A DNA stretch of 64,000 bases from Exiguobacterium aurantiacum. Its GTDB lineage: Bacteria > Bacillota > Bacilli > Exiguobacteriales > Exiguobacteriaceae. Below the pieces are notes generated by a model. It had not been told where the DNA came from. It did not search any database and was given only the letters and a program-made list of their open reading frames with translations. The DNA lies in NCBI RefSeq assembly GCF_001766415.1, contig NZ_MKXO01000003.1, positions 247,610-311,609 on the forward strand. Reading direction: 5' to 3'. Positions 35,094 through 42,225 of the stretch are shown here, in pieces; position 1 is the first letter of the stretch, and each line of letters starts with the position of its first letter. A program made the position numbers and the translations under genes.

Positions 35094-36026
35094 TCACTCC
35101 CTTAGCGTCTTGCCAGTCAAGGCCAGGAAGACGGTATTCAAGGACGGGCGGTCGACAGTGATCGACGTGAACCGGACCTTCGCGTCGTGGAGCACGTCGA
35201 GGAGCGGGGCGAGCGGCGTGTCTTTCTCGAGCGACACCTCGATGTACGGCTCATGATACTCGACTTTCTTTACTTGACTGAGTGCGCCGAGCCGTTCGAT
35301 GAGCCCTGGCGTCAAGGCATCAACTTTGATGCGGGCCGTCTCGAGCGTCATGACTTGGTCTTTCAACTCGTCTTGCGTCCCTTCGGCGATGATCTTCCCT
35401 TCGTCGACGATGGCGACGCGGTCGCACAGCATCTCGACTTCCTCCATGTAATGGGACGTATAGATGATCGTCGCCCCGCGCCGGTTCAACTCACGGATGT
35501 TCTCGAGGATCGTGTTCCGCGACTGCGGGTCGATGGCGACGGTCGGTTCGTCCATAAAGATGAGCTCCGGTTCATGGACGATGCCGCAGGCGATATTTAA
35601 ACGACGCAGCAGCCCTCCGGACAGTTCCGGCGGACGTTTCTTTTGGTGAGCGGTCAGCTCGACGAAGTCGAGGGCGGCCTCGGTCTTTTGTTTCGCCTCG
35701 GCCGGCTTGAAGCCATAAAGTTCGGCGAAAAATTGGATGTTCTCGAACACGGTCAGCTGGTCATAGACGGAGACGTGCTGCGGGACGATGCCGACGCGTT
35801 GCTTGATCGCCTGTTCGTCTTTCGGCATGACGCGGTCAAAGATACGGATCGTACCACTGTCGGCAGGATATAGGTTGAGCATGACGGAGATGGCGGTCGT
35901 CTTGCCGGCCCCGTTCGGACCGAGCAGACCGAACAGTTCGCCTGCTTCGACGTGGAGCGAGAAGTCGTTCAAGGCAATCGTCTCCCCGAAACGCTTCGTG
36001 ACATGGTCGAGTGCGATGATGGACAC
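35094..36026 (-). CDS. ABC exporter ATPase (LnrL-like)
   Basis: The 310-residue product has Walker A LLGPNGAGKTTAI, Q-loop GIVPQHVSVYDQL, signature LSGGLLRRLNIA, Walker B ELIFMDEPTVAIDP and switch TSHYMEE, typical of the DrrA/LnrL drug-export subfamily. A C-terminal beta-alpha extension (about 230-310) ends NTVFLALTGKTLRE, as in that subfamily. The start is GTG 36026: AAAGGGG lies upstream, and there is no ATG between it and a Cys-rich N-terminal extension that looks non-coding. First gene of a three-gene operon running to 32862. It is divergent from the small gene at 36176. Confidence 0.88.
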   Translation of the reverse strand: MSIIALDHVTKRFGETIALNDFSLHVEAGELFGLLGPNGAGKTTAISVMLNLYPADSGTIRIFDRVMPKDEQAIKQRVGIVPQHVSVYDQLTVFENIQFFAELYGFKPAEAKQKTEAALDFVELTAHQKKRPPELSGGLLRRLNIACGIVHEPELIFMDEPTVAIDPQSRNTILENIRELNRRGATIIYTSHYMEEVEMLCDRVAIVDEGKIIAEGTQDELKDQVMTLETARIKVDALTPGLIERLGALSQVKKVEYHEPYIEVSLEKDTPLAPLLDVLHDAKVRFTSITVDRPSLNTVFLALTGKTLRE

Positions 36027-36175
36027 GTGGACGCAACCCCTTTCAGATGGACGGACAGAAAAAGAGCATACAGAGATTTGTTCCCGTTTGCAGGGATTTT
36101 GAACGTGTTGGCGAATCATTTTATTATAGTCCGATTATTCAGACAATTATAAAAAGAGGGAAGTAGGGATTGAGT

Positions 36176-36574
36176 ATGAAAGGGTGGCAGTTCAACAAAG
36201 GAGAAGCGGGTGAAAAATTTCCTGACGAGATGGCGTGGGCGTTGTTTTGCACGGTCGAGCCGAAGCGGATGGATGCGACGCTCCCGTTTTATTATGACGA
36301 GTCGGTGTTCCGCTTCACGAACGGGAAAGAGTCGTTCTATTTTAAAGTCTCCCCGAGCTACCACGAGTTCGAGGTGAACGTCAAAGGCGAGACGGGCGAA
36401 CTGCTCTACTATCAACTGCTCCGCACCGTCAGCAAAGTTGAAGTGCTCGAAGACCGGCGCGACCATGGGGAGCTTTTAATCGTCATGACCGAGGACCGGA
36501 CTCGGACCGTGACGACGATCGAGCTGACCGTCCGGCCGCGGTTTCGTGTGCTCGTCAAAGAGCACTATGTTTGA
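36176..36574 (+). CDS. Hypothetical cytosolic protein
   Basis: The 132-residue product begins MKGWQFNKGEAGEKFPDEMAW. It is acidic and beta-rich, with alternating hydrophobic and charged residues (FRFTNGKESFYFKVSPSYHEFEV, TTIELTVRPRFRVLVKEHYV). No signal peptide, membrane segment or Cys cluster beyond a single Cys. I do not recognise the family. ATG 36176 with AGGG seven bases upstream is preferred to the in-frame TTG at 36170. It is divergent from the ABC exporter operon and its stop codon overlaps a sigma-B-like -35 box of csbD. It may be co-regulated with either, but nothing shows this directly. Confidence 0.65.
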   Translation: MKGWQFNKGEAGEKFPDEMAWALFCTVEPKRMDATLPFYYDESVFRFTNGKESFYFKVSPSYHEFEVNVKGETGELLYYQLLRTVSKVEVLEDRRDHGELLIVMTEDRTRTVTTIELTVRPRFRVLVKEHYV

Positions 36575-36593
36575 GTTTTCTTCAGAGTGGTAC
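36569..36593 (+). promoter_or_regulatory. Possible sigma-B promoter of csbD
   Basis: GTTTGA (36569-36574), 13-base spacer, TGGTAC (36588-36593) approximates the general-stress consensus GTTTAA-N12-15-GGGTAT. CsbD is a known sigma-B regulon member in B. subtilis, which makes the match more credible. Confidence 0.35.
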
Positions 36594-36629
36594 ATTGTTT
36601 AGACACGATACCACGAGGAGGAGATTCAT

Positions 36630-36827
36630 ATGAAAGACGGACTAAACAAAAAAGTCGACGGGTTCATCGATAAAGCGGCCGGAAAAGCGAAAGAAGCAGT
36701 CGGCAAATCGTCGGACAATCAGTCGCTCAAACGTGAAGGTCAAAAGGATCAAGTCAAAGGTACGGCAAAAGAGAAGACGGGCCAAGCCCAGCAAGATCTC
36801 GAAAGCTTGAAAGACGAGCGCCGCTAA
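36630..36827 (+). CDS. csbD: CsbD-family general stress protein
   Basis: The 65-residue, highly charged protein begins MKDGLNKKVDGFIDKAAGKAK. It shows the paired CsbD helices GKAKEAVGKSSDNQSLKREG and QVKGTAKEKTGQAQQDLESL. Family members are abundant, probably disordered stress proteins of unknown action. AGGAGGAG lies 7 bases upstream of the ATG. A sigma-B-like promoter is suggested at 36569-36593, and a strong terminator follows at 36831. Confidence 0.88.
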   Translation: MKDGLNKKVDGFIDKAAGKAKEAVGKSSDNQSLKREGQKDQVKGTAKEKTGQAQQDLESLKDERR

Positions 36828-36830
36828 TCA

Positions 36831-36867
36831 AAATGGAGGACCGCCATGGGGCGATCCTCCATTTTTC
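36831..36867 (+). terminator. Intrinsic terminator after csbD
   Basis: AATGGAGGA..TCCTCCATT with an inner GC stem (CCGCC/GGCGA) ending in TTTTT. It may also serve the convergent CAP-domain gene, whose stop is at 36866. Confidence 0.8.
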
Positions 36868-37789
36868 ATTTCGTCAAAAACACTTGGACATGAATCGTCG
36901 ATCCTTGTGCGTTTTTCGCTGTGCCGACCCCGAGATGCGTGAAGCGGCCGTTCAAGATGTTGGCGCGGTGCCCGCTCGAGTTCATCCAAGCGTCGACCGC
37001 TTGGCCAGGGTCGCTCGACCCCATATAAATATTCTCGCCCCAGCCACGATAGTTGACGTTGTAGGCGTCGAGCGTGTCACCCGGGCTGCCGTTCTCACGG
37101 AGTTGGTGCGAGAATTGACCGGTCCGTGCCATCTCATCGGCCCGGACTTGGGCGACGCGGTTCGCTTCGCTCGAGGCGGCGAGCGTTGTCAGGCCAGCCG
37201 CTTGGCGCTCTTTGTTCGTCTCGCTCAAGACGCCGCTCGCGGGAGCGGTGAACGTGACGTGTTTCGCCATGATGTAACCGGTCTTCGTCCCACTCGTCGC
37301 CTTATACCAACGTGTCGAGCCGGTATAACGGTACGAGCTCGTCTCGAGCTTTACACCTTGGCGGAGGAAAGCGACGTTCGAAGACGTCGTGAGCGGCCGT
37401 GATTTCAAATAGACGCTCGACGGGGCGACGTAAGCCGTTTTCTTGAACGCGACTTCCGCCGTCGATAGTTTGACGTAAGCGGCCGGGACGTAGGCGACCC
37501 CAGCCCCCCATTTGATCTTGTACCACGTTGATCCGCCGACGGTGAACGACGTCCGGACGGTCATCGTGCCGTAACGCTTGATCGAGCCGAGTCGTGCTGC
37601 TGAAAGCGACGGTGTTTTGCGGACCGGGAGCTGGCTGATGCCCGTGACCGAACCTTTCGTGTTGATTGCTGTTTCTGTATACGCCGCTTGGACGGTGGCC
37701 TGTTCGAGCGGGAGTGAAGCCGTCGACGGGGTGAACGTGAGCGCCGCGGCGAGTGCGCTTGATACGAGGATGGTAGTTGGTTTTTTCAA
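36866..37789 (-). CDS. Secreted CAP (SCP/PR1) domain protein with two SH3-like repeats
   Basis: The 307-residue product has a signal peptide (KKPTTILVSSALAAALTF, cleavage near AQA/TVQAAY). Two SH3b-like repeats follow (about 45-108 and 112-178; LPVRKTPSLSAARLGSIKRYG and VYLKSRPLTTSSNVAFLRQG). A CAP domain (about 185-307) has ETNKERQAAGLTTL, ADEMARTGQFSH, GWGENIYMG, AWMNSSGHRANILNGRFTHLGVG, the YkwD-type bacterial CAP signature with its conserved His/Glu residues. It should bind the wall through the SH3 repeats; the activity of bacterial CAP domains is unsettled. The start is TTG 37789, with AAAGGAGA 10 bases upstream; the ATG 18 codons earlier would break the signal peptide. Confidence 0.88.
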   Translation of the reverse strand: MKKPTTILVSSALAAALTFTPSTASLPLEQATVQAAYTETAINTKGSVTGISQLPVRKTPSLSAARLGSIKRYGTMTVRTSFTVGGSTWYKIKWGAGVAYVPAAYVKLSTAEVAFKKTAYVAPSSVYLKSRPLTTSSNVAFLRQGVKLETSSYRYTGSTRWYKATSGTKTGYIMAKHVTFTAPASGVLSETNKERQAAGLTTLAASSEANRVAQVRADEMARTGQFSHQLRENGSPGDTLDAYNVNYRGWGENIYMGSSDPGQAVDAWMNSSGHRANILNGRFTHLGVGTAKNAQGSTIHVQVFLTK

Positions 37790-37902
37790 GAGGGAAGTCT
37801 CCTTTTCCGATAATATAACCATATAATATATTGAATAGGGCAATAGTGGGTATTACCATTGGATTACAAATAAGGGCAGACTCAAAAGAGCCTGCCTTCG
37901 TT

Positions 37903-39138
37903 TCATTTATACAGAAGATAATCTTTACGAATCGGTAAGAACGCATCGCGCTCGGCGTCGACTTTATCCATGATCGCCTCAAGCGACTCTCCGTCGAGGA
38001 TCATGTCCTTCACGTAGGCGTTTCCGGTCAGCTTCGTGATGAAGTCGTTCGCGAGGAACTCGAAGTCGGCCGGGTACAAGTCGTGCGCCACTTTCAACAT
38101 GGCGATGCCGGTCTTGACCGCTTCGAACTTCGTCGGTTCGGTGACGTAGACCTCGACGCCGTGCGATAGCTTGCCCGCATTCTTCGAGAACGTTGGTGTG
38201 AACGAGGCGGCGCGGAACTTAACACCTGAAAGGTCGAGCGCGTTCAGCGTCTTGGCGTACTCGTGCGCGTTGATGTACGGGGCGCCGATCAATTCGAACG
38301 GTTTCGTCGTGCCGCGCCCTTCGGACAGGTTCGTTCCTTCGAACAGTCCAGTCGCCGGATAGACGTTGACCGTGTCGGTCGTCGGCATGTTCGGTGACGG
38401 CATGACGAACGGGAGGCCTGTATCTTCGTACAGCATCGAGCGTTTCCAGCCTTTCATCTTGACGACTTCGAGGTCGGCTTGAAGTTGGTATTCACGGTTG
38501 AACAGACGTGCGAGTTCACCGACGGTCATGCCGTGTTTGAGCGGGATCGGGTACAGGCCGATGAAGCTTGAATAGGCCGGATCGAGCACCGGTCCTTCGA
38601 CACGGAGGCCACCTTGCGGATTCGGCCGGTCGAGGACGACGAACAGGATGTCATTCTCGGCCGCAGCTTCCATCGCGTACGCCATCGTATAGATGTACGT
38701 GTAGTAACGGGTGCCGACGTCTTGGATATCGAAGACGAGCACGTCGACGTCTTTGAGCATCTCAGGCGTCGGTTTTTTCGTCGCCCCGTACAAGCTATAC
38801 ACCGGAAGACCGGTCACGTCGTCGATATACGAGCTGATCGTCGAGCCGGCCTGCGCATCACCGCGGACGCCGTGCTCCGGTCCGTACAGTGCCGTCAGTT
38901 CAAAGTCGTCCGCGTTGTGAAACAAGTCGACGATGCTCGTCATCGTGGCATCGACACCGGTCGGGTTCGTGATCAGCCCGACGCGTTTACCTGCGAGCAG
39001 TTCCGGGTCGTCCATCAACCGGTCGACCCCGAGTTCAACTTTCGGTTTCTTCGGTGTCGACTTGGCATCGGCGTCGAGCAAGACGACGGATGAGGTCACG
39101 AGCGTTAGGGCAGCGAGGCCACCAATCCATTTCTTCAT
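37903..39138 (-). CDS. namZ: Secreted exo-beta-N-acetylmuramidase (NamZ/YbbC, DUF1343)
   Basis: The 411-residue product has a signal peptide (about 1-24) and a full DUF1343 domain: VELGVDRLMDDPELLAGKRVGLITNPTG, ALYGPEHGVRGDAQAG, LVFDIQDVGTRYYTYIYTM, FVVLDRPNPQGG and GRGTTKPFELIGAPYI. B. subtilis NamZ removes terminal MurNAc from peptidoglycan fragments during turnover. The usual partners nagZ, amiE and murQRP are not adjacent here, so its role in wall salvage is inferred from the family. A sigma-A promoter (39185-39212) and a cre-like site (39159-39173) sit upstream, consistent with catabolite control. AAAGGAGGA lies 7 bases before the ATG. Confidence 0.9.
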   Translation of the reverse strand: MKKWIGGLAALTLVTSSVVLLDADAKSTPKKPKVELGVDRLMDDPELLAGKRVGLITNPTGVDATMTSIVDLFHNADDFELTALYGPEHGVRGDAQAGSTISSYIDDVTGLPVYSLYGATKKPTPEMLKDVDVLVFDIQDVGTRYYTYIYTMAYAMEAAAENDILFVVLDRPNPQGGLRVEGPVLDPAYSSFIGLYPIPLKHGMTVGELARLFNREYQLQADLEVVKMKGWKRSMLYEDTGLPFVMPSPNMPTTDTVNVYPATGLFEGTNLSEGRGTTKPFELIGAPYINAHEYAKTLNALDLSGVKFRAASFTPTFSKNAGKLSHGVEVYVTEPTKFEAVKTGIAMLKVAHDLYPADFEFLANDFITKLTGNAYVKDMILDGESLEAIMDKVDAERDAFLPIRKDYLLYK

Positions 39139-39158
39139 AAGAGTTCCTCCTTTAGGAA

Positions 39159-39173
39159 ATGTAAGCGCTTTAA
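39159..39173 (-). promoter_or_regulatory. Candidate cre site in the namZ leader
   Basis: ATGTAAGCGCTTTAA fits the cre consensus at all but one fixed position and has the near-palindromic TAAGCGCTTT core. It lies about 12-26 bases downstream of the namZ -10 box, where CcpA binding would block elongation. Confidence 0.5.
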
Positions 39174-39184
39174 CAACTACTCAG

Positions 39185-39212
39185 AGTGTAGCATTTTGTA
39201 TTTATAATTCAA
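39185..39212 (-). promoter_or_regulatory. Promoter of namZ
   Basis: On the minus strand TTGAAT (39207-39212), 16-base spacer and TACACT (39185-39190) with an extended TGC just upstream of the -10. Confidence 0.5.
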
Positions 39213-39265
39213 TAAAATATATCGTAAATAGGAAATTAGATTTCTTAATTTGATTCGTTATACCT

Positions 39266-39293
39266 AAAAAAGCCACCGATTTCTCGGTGGCTC
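39266..39293 (-). terminator. Intrinsic terminator of the yxlEFG-like operon
   Basis: On the minus strand AGCCACCGA-GAAA-TCGGTGGCT is followed by TTTTTT, 36 bases after the permease stop. Confidence 0.8.
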
Positions 39294-39328
39294 ATGAATC
39301 AATGGACGGCGAAAATGCCAATCAAGGG

Positions 39329-40087
39329 TCAAGAGGAACGACTCAAAAATAATAAACGCTTGGATGCGATAACCAACGCCAGACCGATCAAGACAATGCT
39401 AGTGACGAGCGGCCACGTGACACTGATATCTTCGATCAACGCTTGACCCGACAATCCGCCAAGGTTCCAAGGCAACCAGTCCCAATCGATCCAACTGAGC
39501 AGGAGCGATAAGACGAAGTGGACACCGAGTGTGATGACGAGGGCGACGAGTCCGCTCTCGAGCAGCGCGGCGAATAAGAAGAAGATCGACAGCTGCACGA
39601 CGAAATGGACGATCAATAGACCCGTGGAAATGACAAAGTCCGTCACATCGAACGAGTCGAACAAGATGACCGTATAATAGGCGGCTGTGCCTTGGGCGAG
39701 CAAGATGGAAACAGCGGAAAGTAACGTGTAGTGTGCCCATTTACTCATGACGATGCGAGAAGCCGGAATGTTGAGCGACTTGAGCCAAGCGAGCGTACCG
39801 AGTGTACGTTCTTGGCTGAACGTATGCATCGCCGACAGCAAGACGACGAGCAGGCCGATCTGTCGTAGCTGCTCACTGACCGATAAGAGTACTTCGGCCG
39901 GTGTCGGCGTCGGGATCTCGATGACGGTCCCGTCCGGCAAGTTGCCGCCTGACGCTAAAATGTCTGGTAAGAAGTAGAGCGTGAGCGGCTGCATCGCCGC
40001 GAGCAACATCAGAGCGACCGGCACCCAAACGAGCCGTTTATTGCGCCACGATTCTTTCCATTCTTGTTTAAAGATGGCTGTCCGCAT
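39329..40087 (-). CDS. ABC-2 permease, YxlG-like
   Basis: The 252-residue product has six predicted helices: about 18-37, 66-86 (around TPAEVLLSVSEQLRQIGLLVVLLSAM), then four more to the end. The cytosolic start FKQEWKESWRNKRLVW and the loop FSQERTLGTLAWLKSLNIPASRIVMSKW are typical of NatB/YxlG-type ABC-2 permeases. The start codon shares a base with the ATPase stop (TAATG), so translation is coupled. The order small PLDc_N protein-ATPase-permease matches yxlE-yxlF-yxlG of the B. subtilis sigY operon. Substrate unknown. Confidence 0.85.
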   Translation of the reverse strand: MRTAIFKQEWKESWRNKRLVWVPVALMLLAAMQPLTLYFLPDILASGGNLPDGTVIEIPTPTPAEVLLSVSEQLRQIGLLVVLLSAMHTFSQERTLGTLAWLKSLNIPASRIVMSKWAHYTLLSAVSILLAQGTAAYYTVILFDSFDVTDFVISTGLLIVHFVVQLSIFFLFAALLESGLVALVITLGVHFVLSLLLSWIDWDWLPWNLGGLSGQALIEDISVTWPLVTSIVLIGLALVIASKRLLFLSRSS

Positions 40088-40935
40088 TAAGCGTTCACCT
40101 CCAAAAACAGTGATTCGAGCGACGGATGACCGACGTGGAACGATTGGATCATCAGTCCTTGGGCGAGGACGCGTTGCAGAATCGCCCGCTCGGACATCGT
40201 TTTATCGGACGTCTCGAACGTCCATGTCGTCCCCGTCCGCGAGACACGGACGACACCCGCGAGCGCGTTCCAATCGTCTTCTGTCGTCGTGTCATCGAAC
40301 AGGCGAAGTTGGATGGATGATTTGGCCCCGAGCAAATCGGTGACGGTGCCTTCCATGAGCAGGCGTCCTTGCCGAAGCAGGAGCACCCAGTCGCTCGCCT
40401 CCTCGGCGTCAGGGAGCACGTGCGTCGAATAGAGAATCATCCGCTCGCGCTTCAAGTCACTCAAGAGATCGAGCACTTCCCGGCGGCCGCGCGGGTCAAG
40501 CGCCGACACCGGTTCATCGAGCAACAATAGTTCCGGGTCATGGACGAGCGCTTGGGCGATGCCGAGCCGTTGCCGCATCCCGCCTGACAAGTGCGCCGCC
40601 GGGCGGTCGACCGGTTCTAAGCCGACGCGTTTTAAGAGGTTCAAGGCGTCGACGCCGGTCGTGCCCGTCAAGTCGGCCGCATATTTAATCGTCTCGACCG
40701 GTGTGAGGGAAGGGTAAAGCGCCGGACGTTGTGGTAAATAACCGACCCGGATTGTGTCGTGACCCTCGATCTGTCCGGACGTCGGCGTCGTCACACGGGC
40801 GATCATGTTGAGGAGCGTCGTCTTGCCGGCCCCGTTCTCGCCGAGGAGCGACGTGCAGCCCGGGCGTAGCGAGAAGCTGACGTCATCGAGCGCGGTGAAC
40901 GTGCCGAATCGTTTTGTGAGATGGCTCGCGTTCAC
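40087..40935 (-). CDS. ABC transporter ATPase, YxlF-like
   Basis: The 282-residue product has Walker A LLGENGAGKTTLL, Q-loop YLPQRPALYPSL, signature LSGGMRQRLGIA, Walker B LLLLDEPVSALDP and switch YSTHVLPDAEE, followed by a C-terminal regulatory extension ending SLESLFLEVNA. The start is GTG 40935, which overlaps the stop of the upstream PLDc_N gene (GTGA). A longer frame upstream of it shadows that small gene and is not coding. Middle gene of a three-gene unit. Confidence 0.88.
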   Translation of the reverse strand: MNASHLTKRFGTFTALDDVSFSLRPGCTSLLGENGAGKTTLLNMIARVTTPTSGQIEGHDTIRVGYLPQRPALYPSLTPVETIKYAADLTGTTGVDALNLLKRVGLEPVDRPAAHLSGGMRQRLGIAQALVHDPELLLLDEPVSALDPRGRREVLDLLSDLKRERMILYSTHVLPDAEEASDWVLLLRQGRLLMEGTVTDLLGAKSSIQLRLFDDTTTEDDWNALAGVVRVSRTGTTWTFETSDKTMSERAILQRVLAQGLMIQSFHVGHPSLESLFLEVNA

Positions 40936-41138
40936 TGTTTTGTCCGTCCCCAGAGGAAATAGACGATCGGACCGAGGATGTTGATAAAGACGATGACGAG
41001 GAGCCACACCCATTTCGGTCCGTTCGTTTCAGGTCGCTTGAATAAATCGATCATGGCGACGACGAGGAGGATCAGTTGCAGTAACAATAAAGGCAGTAAA
41101 ATTAATAGTAACGTACCCGGGTCGTTCATAATTTCCAT
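40932..41138 (-). CDS. Small PLDc_N domain membrane protein, YxlE-like
   Basis: The 68-residue product has two membrane helices (LLLILLPLLLLQLILLVVAMIDLF and WVWLLVIVFINILGPIVYFL) joined by a KRPETNGPK loop, ending WGRTKQ. This is the isolated phospholipase-D-nuclease N-terminal (PLDc_N) module found in B. subtilis YxlE. ATG 41138 has a near-perfect AAGGAGGG 7 bases upstream, so the longer frame from 41213 was cut. In B. subtilis YxlE, with YxlC and YxlD, affects sigma-Y activity; neither sigY nor yxlC/D is present here. It may tie the transporter to some membrane signal. Confidence 0.82.
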   Translation of the reverse strand: MEIMNDPGTLLLILLPLLLLQLILLVVAMIDLFKRPETNGPKWVWLLVIVFINILGPIVYFLWGRTKQ

Positions 41139-41211
41139 AAAATTTCCCTCCTTAGTTAGTTGTACATACACTATTTGATTCCACACATAGGACGTTGTTC
41201 CTGTATCAGAC

Positions 41212-41246
41212 ACAAAAAATCCCTTTCTCGAACCGAGAAAGGGAGC
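41212..41246 (-). terminator. Intrinsic terminator after the first usp gene
   Basis: On the minus strand TCCCTTTCTCG-GTT-CGAGAAAGGGA is followed by TTTTTTG. Confidence 0.85.
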
Positions 41247-41249
41247 AAG

Positions 41250-41663
41250 TTATTTGACGATGATGACCGGTGCTTGCGCCCGTTTGGCGAGTTTATGGCT
41301 GACGCTGCCGAGGACGAACTCTTGGAACGTATTGAGGCCGCGCGAGCCGACGACGATATATTCAAACGGATCGCGATTGGCGTATTTGACGAGCTCGACG
41401 TCCGGTTCACCGCGGAGTTCGACGTATTCATAGGCGATGCCTTCCGCTTCGATCGTATCGAACAACGGTTGCATCATGCGTTTTCGTTTCGCTTCGAGAT
41501 CAATCTTGCCGGTCGAGTGGAGCGCGGCCTCTTTCGATTCTTTCGAACTGACGACGTGAACGATATCAATCGATGCGTCTGACGCTTTTGCGAGTTGGAT
41601 TGCCTTCGTTAAAGCCCGTTTCGAGTGATCCGAGCCATCTGCCGCTAAAAAGATTTTACCCAT
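41250..41663 (-). CDS. Universal stress protein A family protein (copy 1)
   Basis: The 137-residue single-domain UspA begins KIFLAADGSDHSKRALTKAI. It ends with the nucleotide-binding loop VVGSRGLNTFQEFVLGSVSHKLAKRA, a G-x2-G-x9-G-S-type ATP site followed by VIIVK. It should bind ATP and form dimers. It is clearly a duplicate of the protein at 41796 (VVHVVSSKESKE, STGKIDLEAKR, YVELRGEPDVELVKYAN are nearly the same), but it has its own terminator and a 132-base leader, so it is expressed separately from the sulP-usp pair. Stress inducer unknown. Confidence 0.92.
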   Translation of the reverse strand: MGKIFLAADGSDHSKRALTKAIQLAKASDASIDIVHVVSSKESKEAALHSTGKIDLEAKRKRMMQPLFDTIEAEGIAYEYVELRGEPDVELVKYANRDPFEYIVVGSRGLNTFQEFVLGSVSHKLAKRAQAPVIIVK

Positions 41664-41755
41664 TCTTTCAACGCCTCCTCTTATACGCTTGCTACTACAA
41701 GTATATGCGATTTTTTATGAAAGCGCATTCGTAATTGTGTCGATTCGAGATACAG

Positions 41756-41794
41756 AAAAAAAGGAAGTGAACGCTGTGGTTCACTTCCTTTTTG
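41756..41794 (-). terminator. Intrinsic terminator after the second usp gene
   Basis: AAAAAGGAAGTGAAC paired with GTTCACTTCCTTTTT around a six-base loop; strong, ending in T residues on the minus strand. Confidence 0.85.
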
Positions 41795-41795
41795 A

Positions 41796-42209
41796 TTATC
41801 GGACGATGACGACCGGCGCGAGCGCGCGTTTGGCGAGCTTATGGCTGACGCTGCCGAGCACGAACTCTTGGAACGTGTTCAAGCCGCGCGAGCCGACGAC
41901 GACGTATTCGAACGGTTCATGGTTCGCATACTTGACGAGCTCAACGTCTGGTTCACCACGGAGCTCGATATATTCGTACTCGAGTCCGGCTGCTTCGATC
42001 GCTGTGAAGAAACGCTGCATCCGCTGCATCCGTTTCGCCTCCAGGTCGATCTTGCCTGTTGATTGCAGGGCACTTTCTTTTGACTCTTTCGAGCTGACGA
42101 CGTGAACGACATCGATTTTGGCGTTCGAGACTTTCGCGAGCTCGATCGCTTTCGCGGTCGCGCGCATCGAATGGTCCGATCCGTCAACGGCTAAGAAGAT
42201 TTTTGTCAT
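41796..42209 (-). CDS. Universal stress protein A family protein (copy 2)
   Basis: The 137-residue UspA paralogue of the 41250 gene begins KIFLAVDGSDHSMRATAKAI and ends with the same SRGLNTFQEFVLGSVSHKLA loop. It differs mainly in the middle helices (QRMQRFFTAIEAAGLEYEY). It begins 17 bases after the SulP gene, with GGGAGGGA in that gap, so both form an operon. A USP directly behind a SulP transporter suggests control of, or response to, anion or bicarbonate flux. The in-frame ATG 12 codons upstream lies inside the sulP gene end and has no ribosome site. Confidence 0.92.
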   Translation of the reverse strand: MTKIFLAVDGSDHSMRATAKAIELAKVSNAKIDVVHVVSSKESKESALQSTGKIDLEAKRMQRMQRFFTAIEAAGLEYEYIELRGEPDVELVKYANHEPFEYVVVGSRGLNTFQEFVLGSVSHKLAKRALAPVVIVR

Positions 42210-42225
42210 GTGAATCCCTCCCGAA

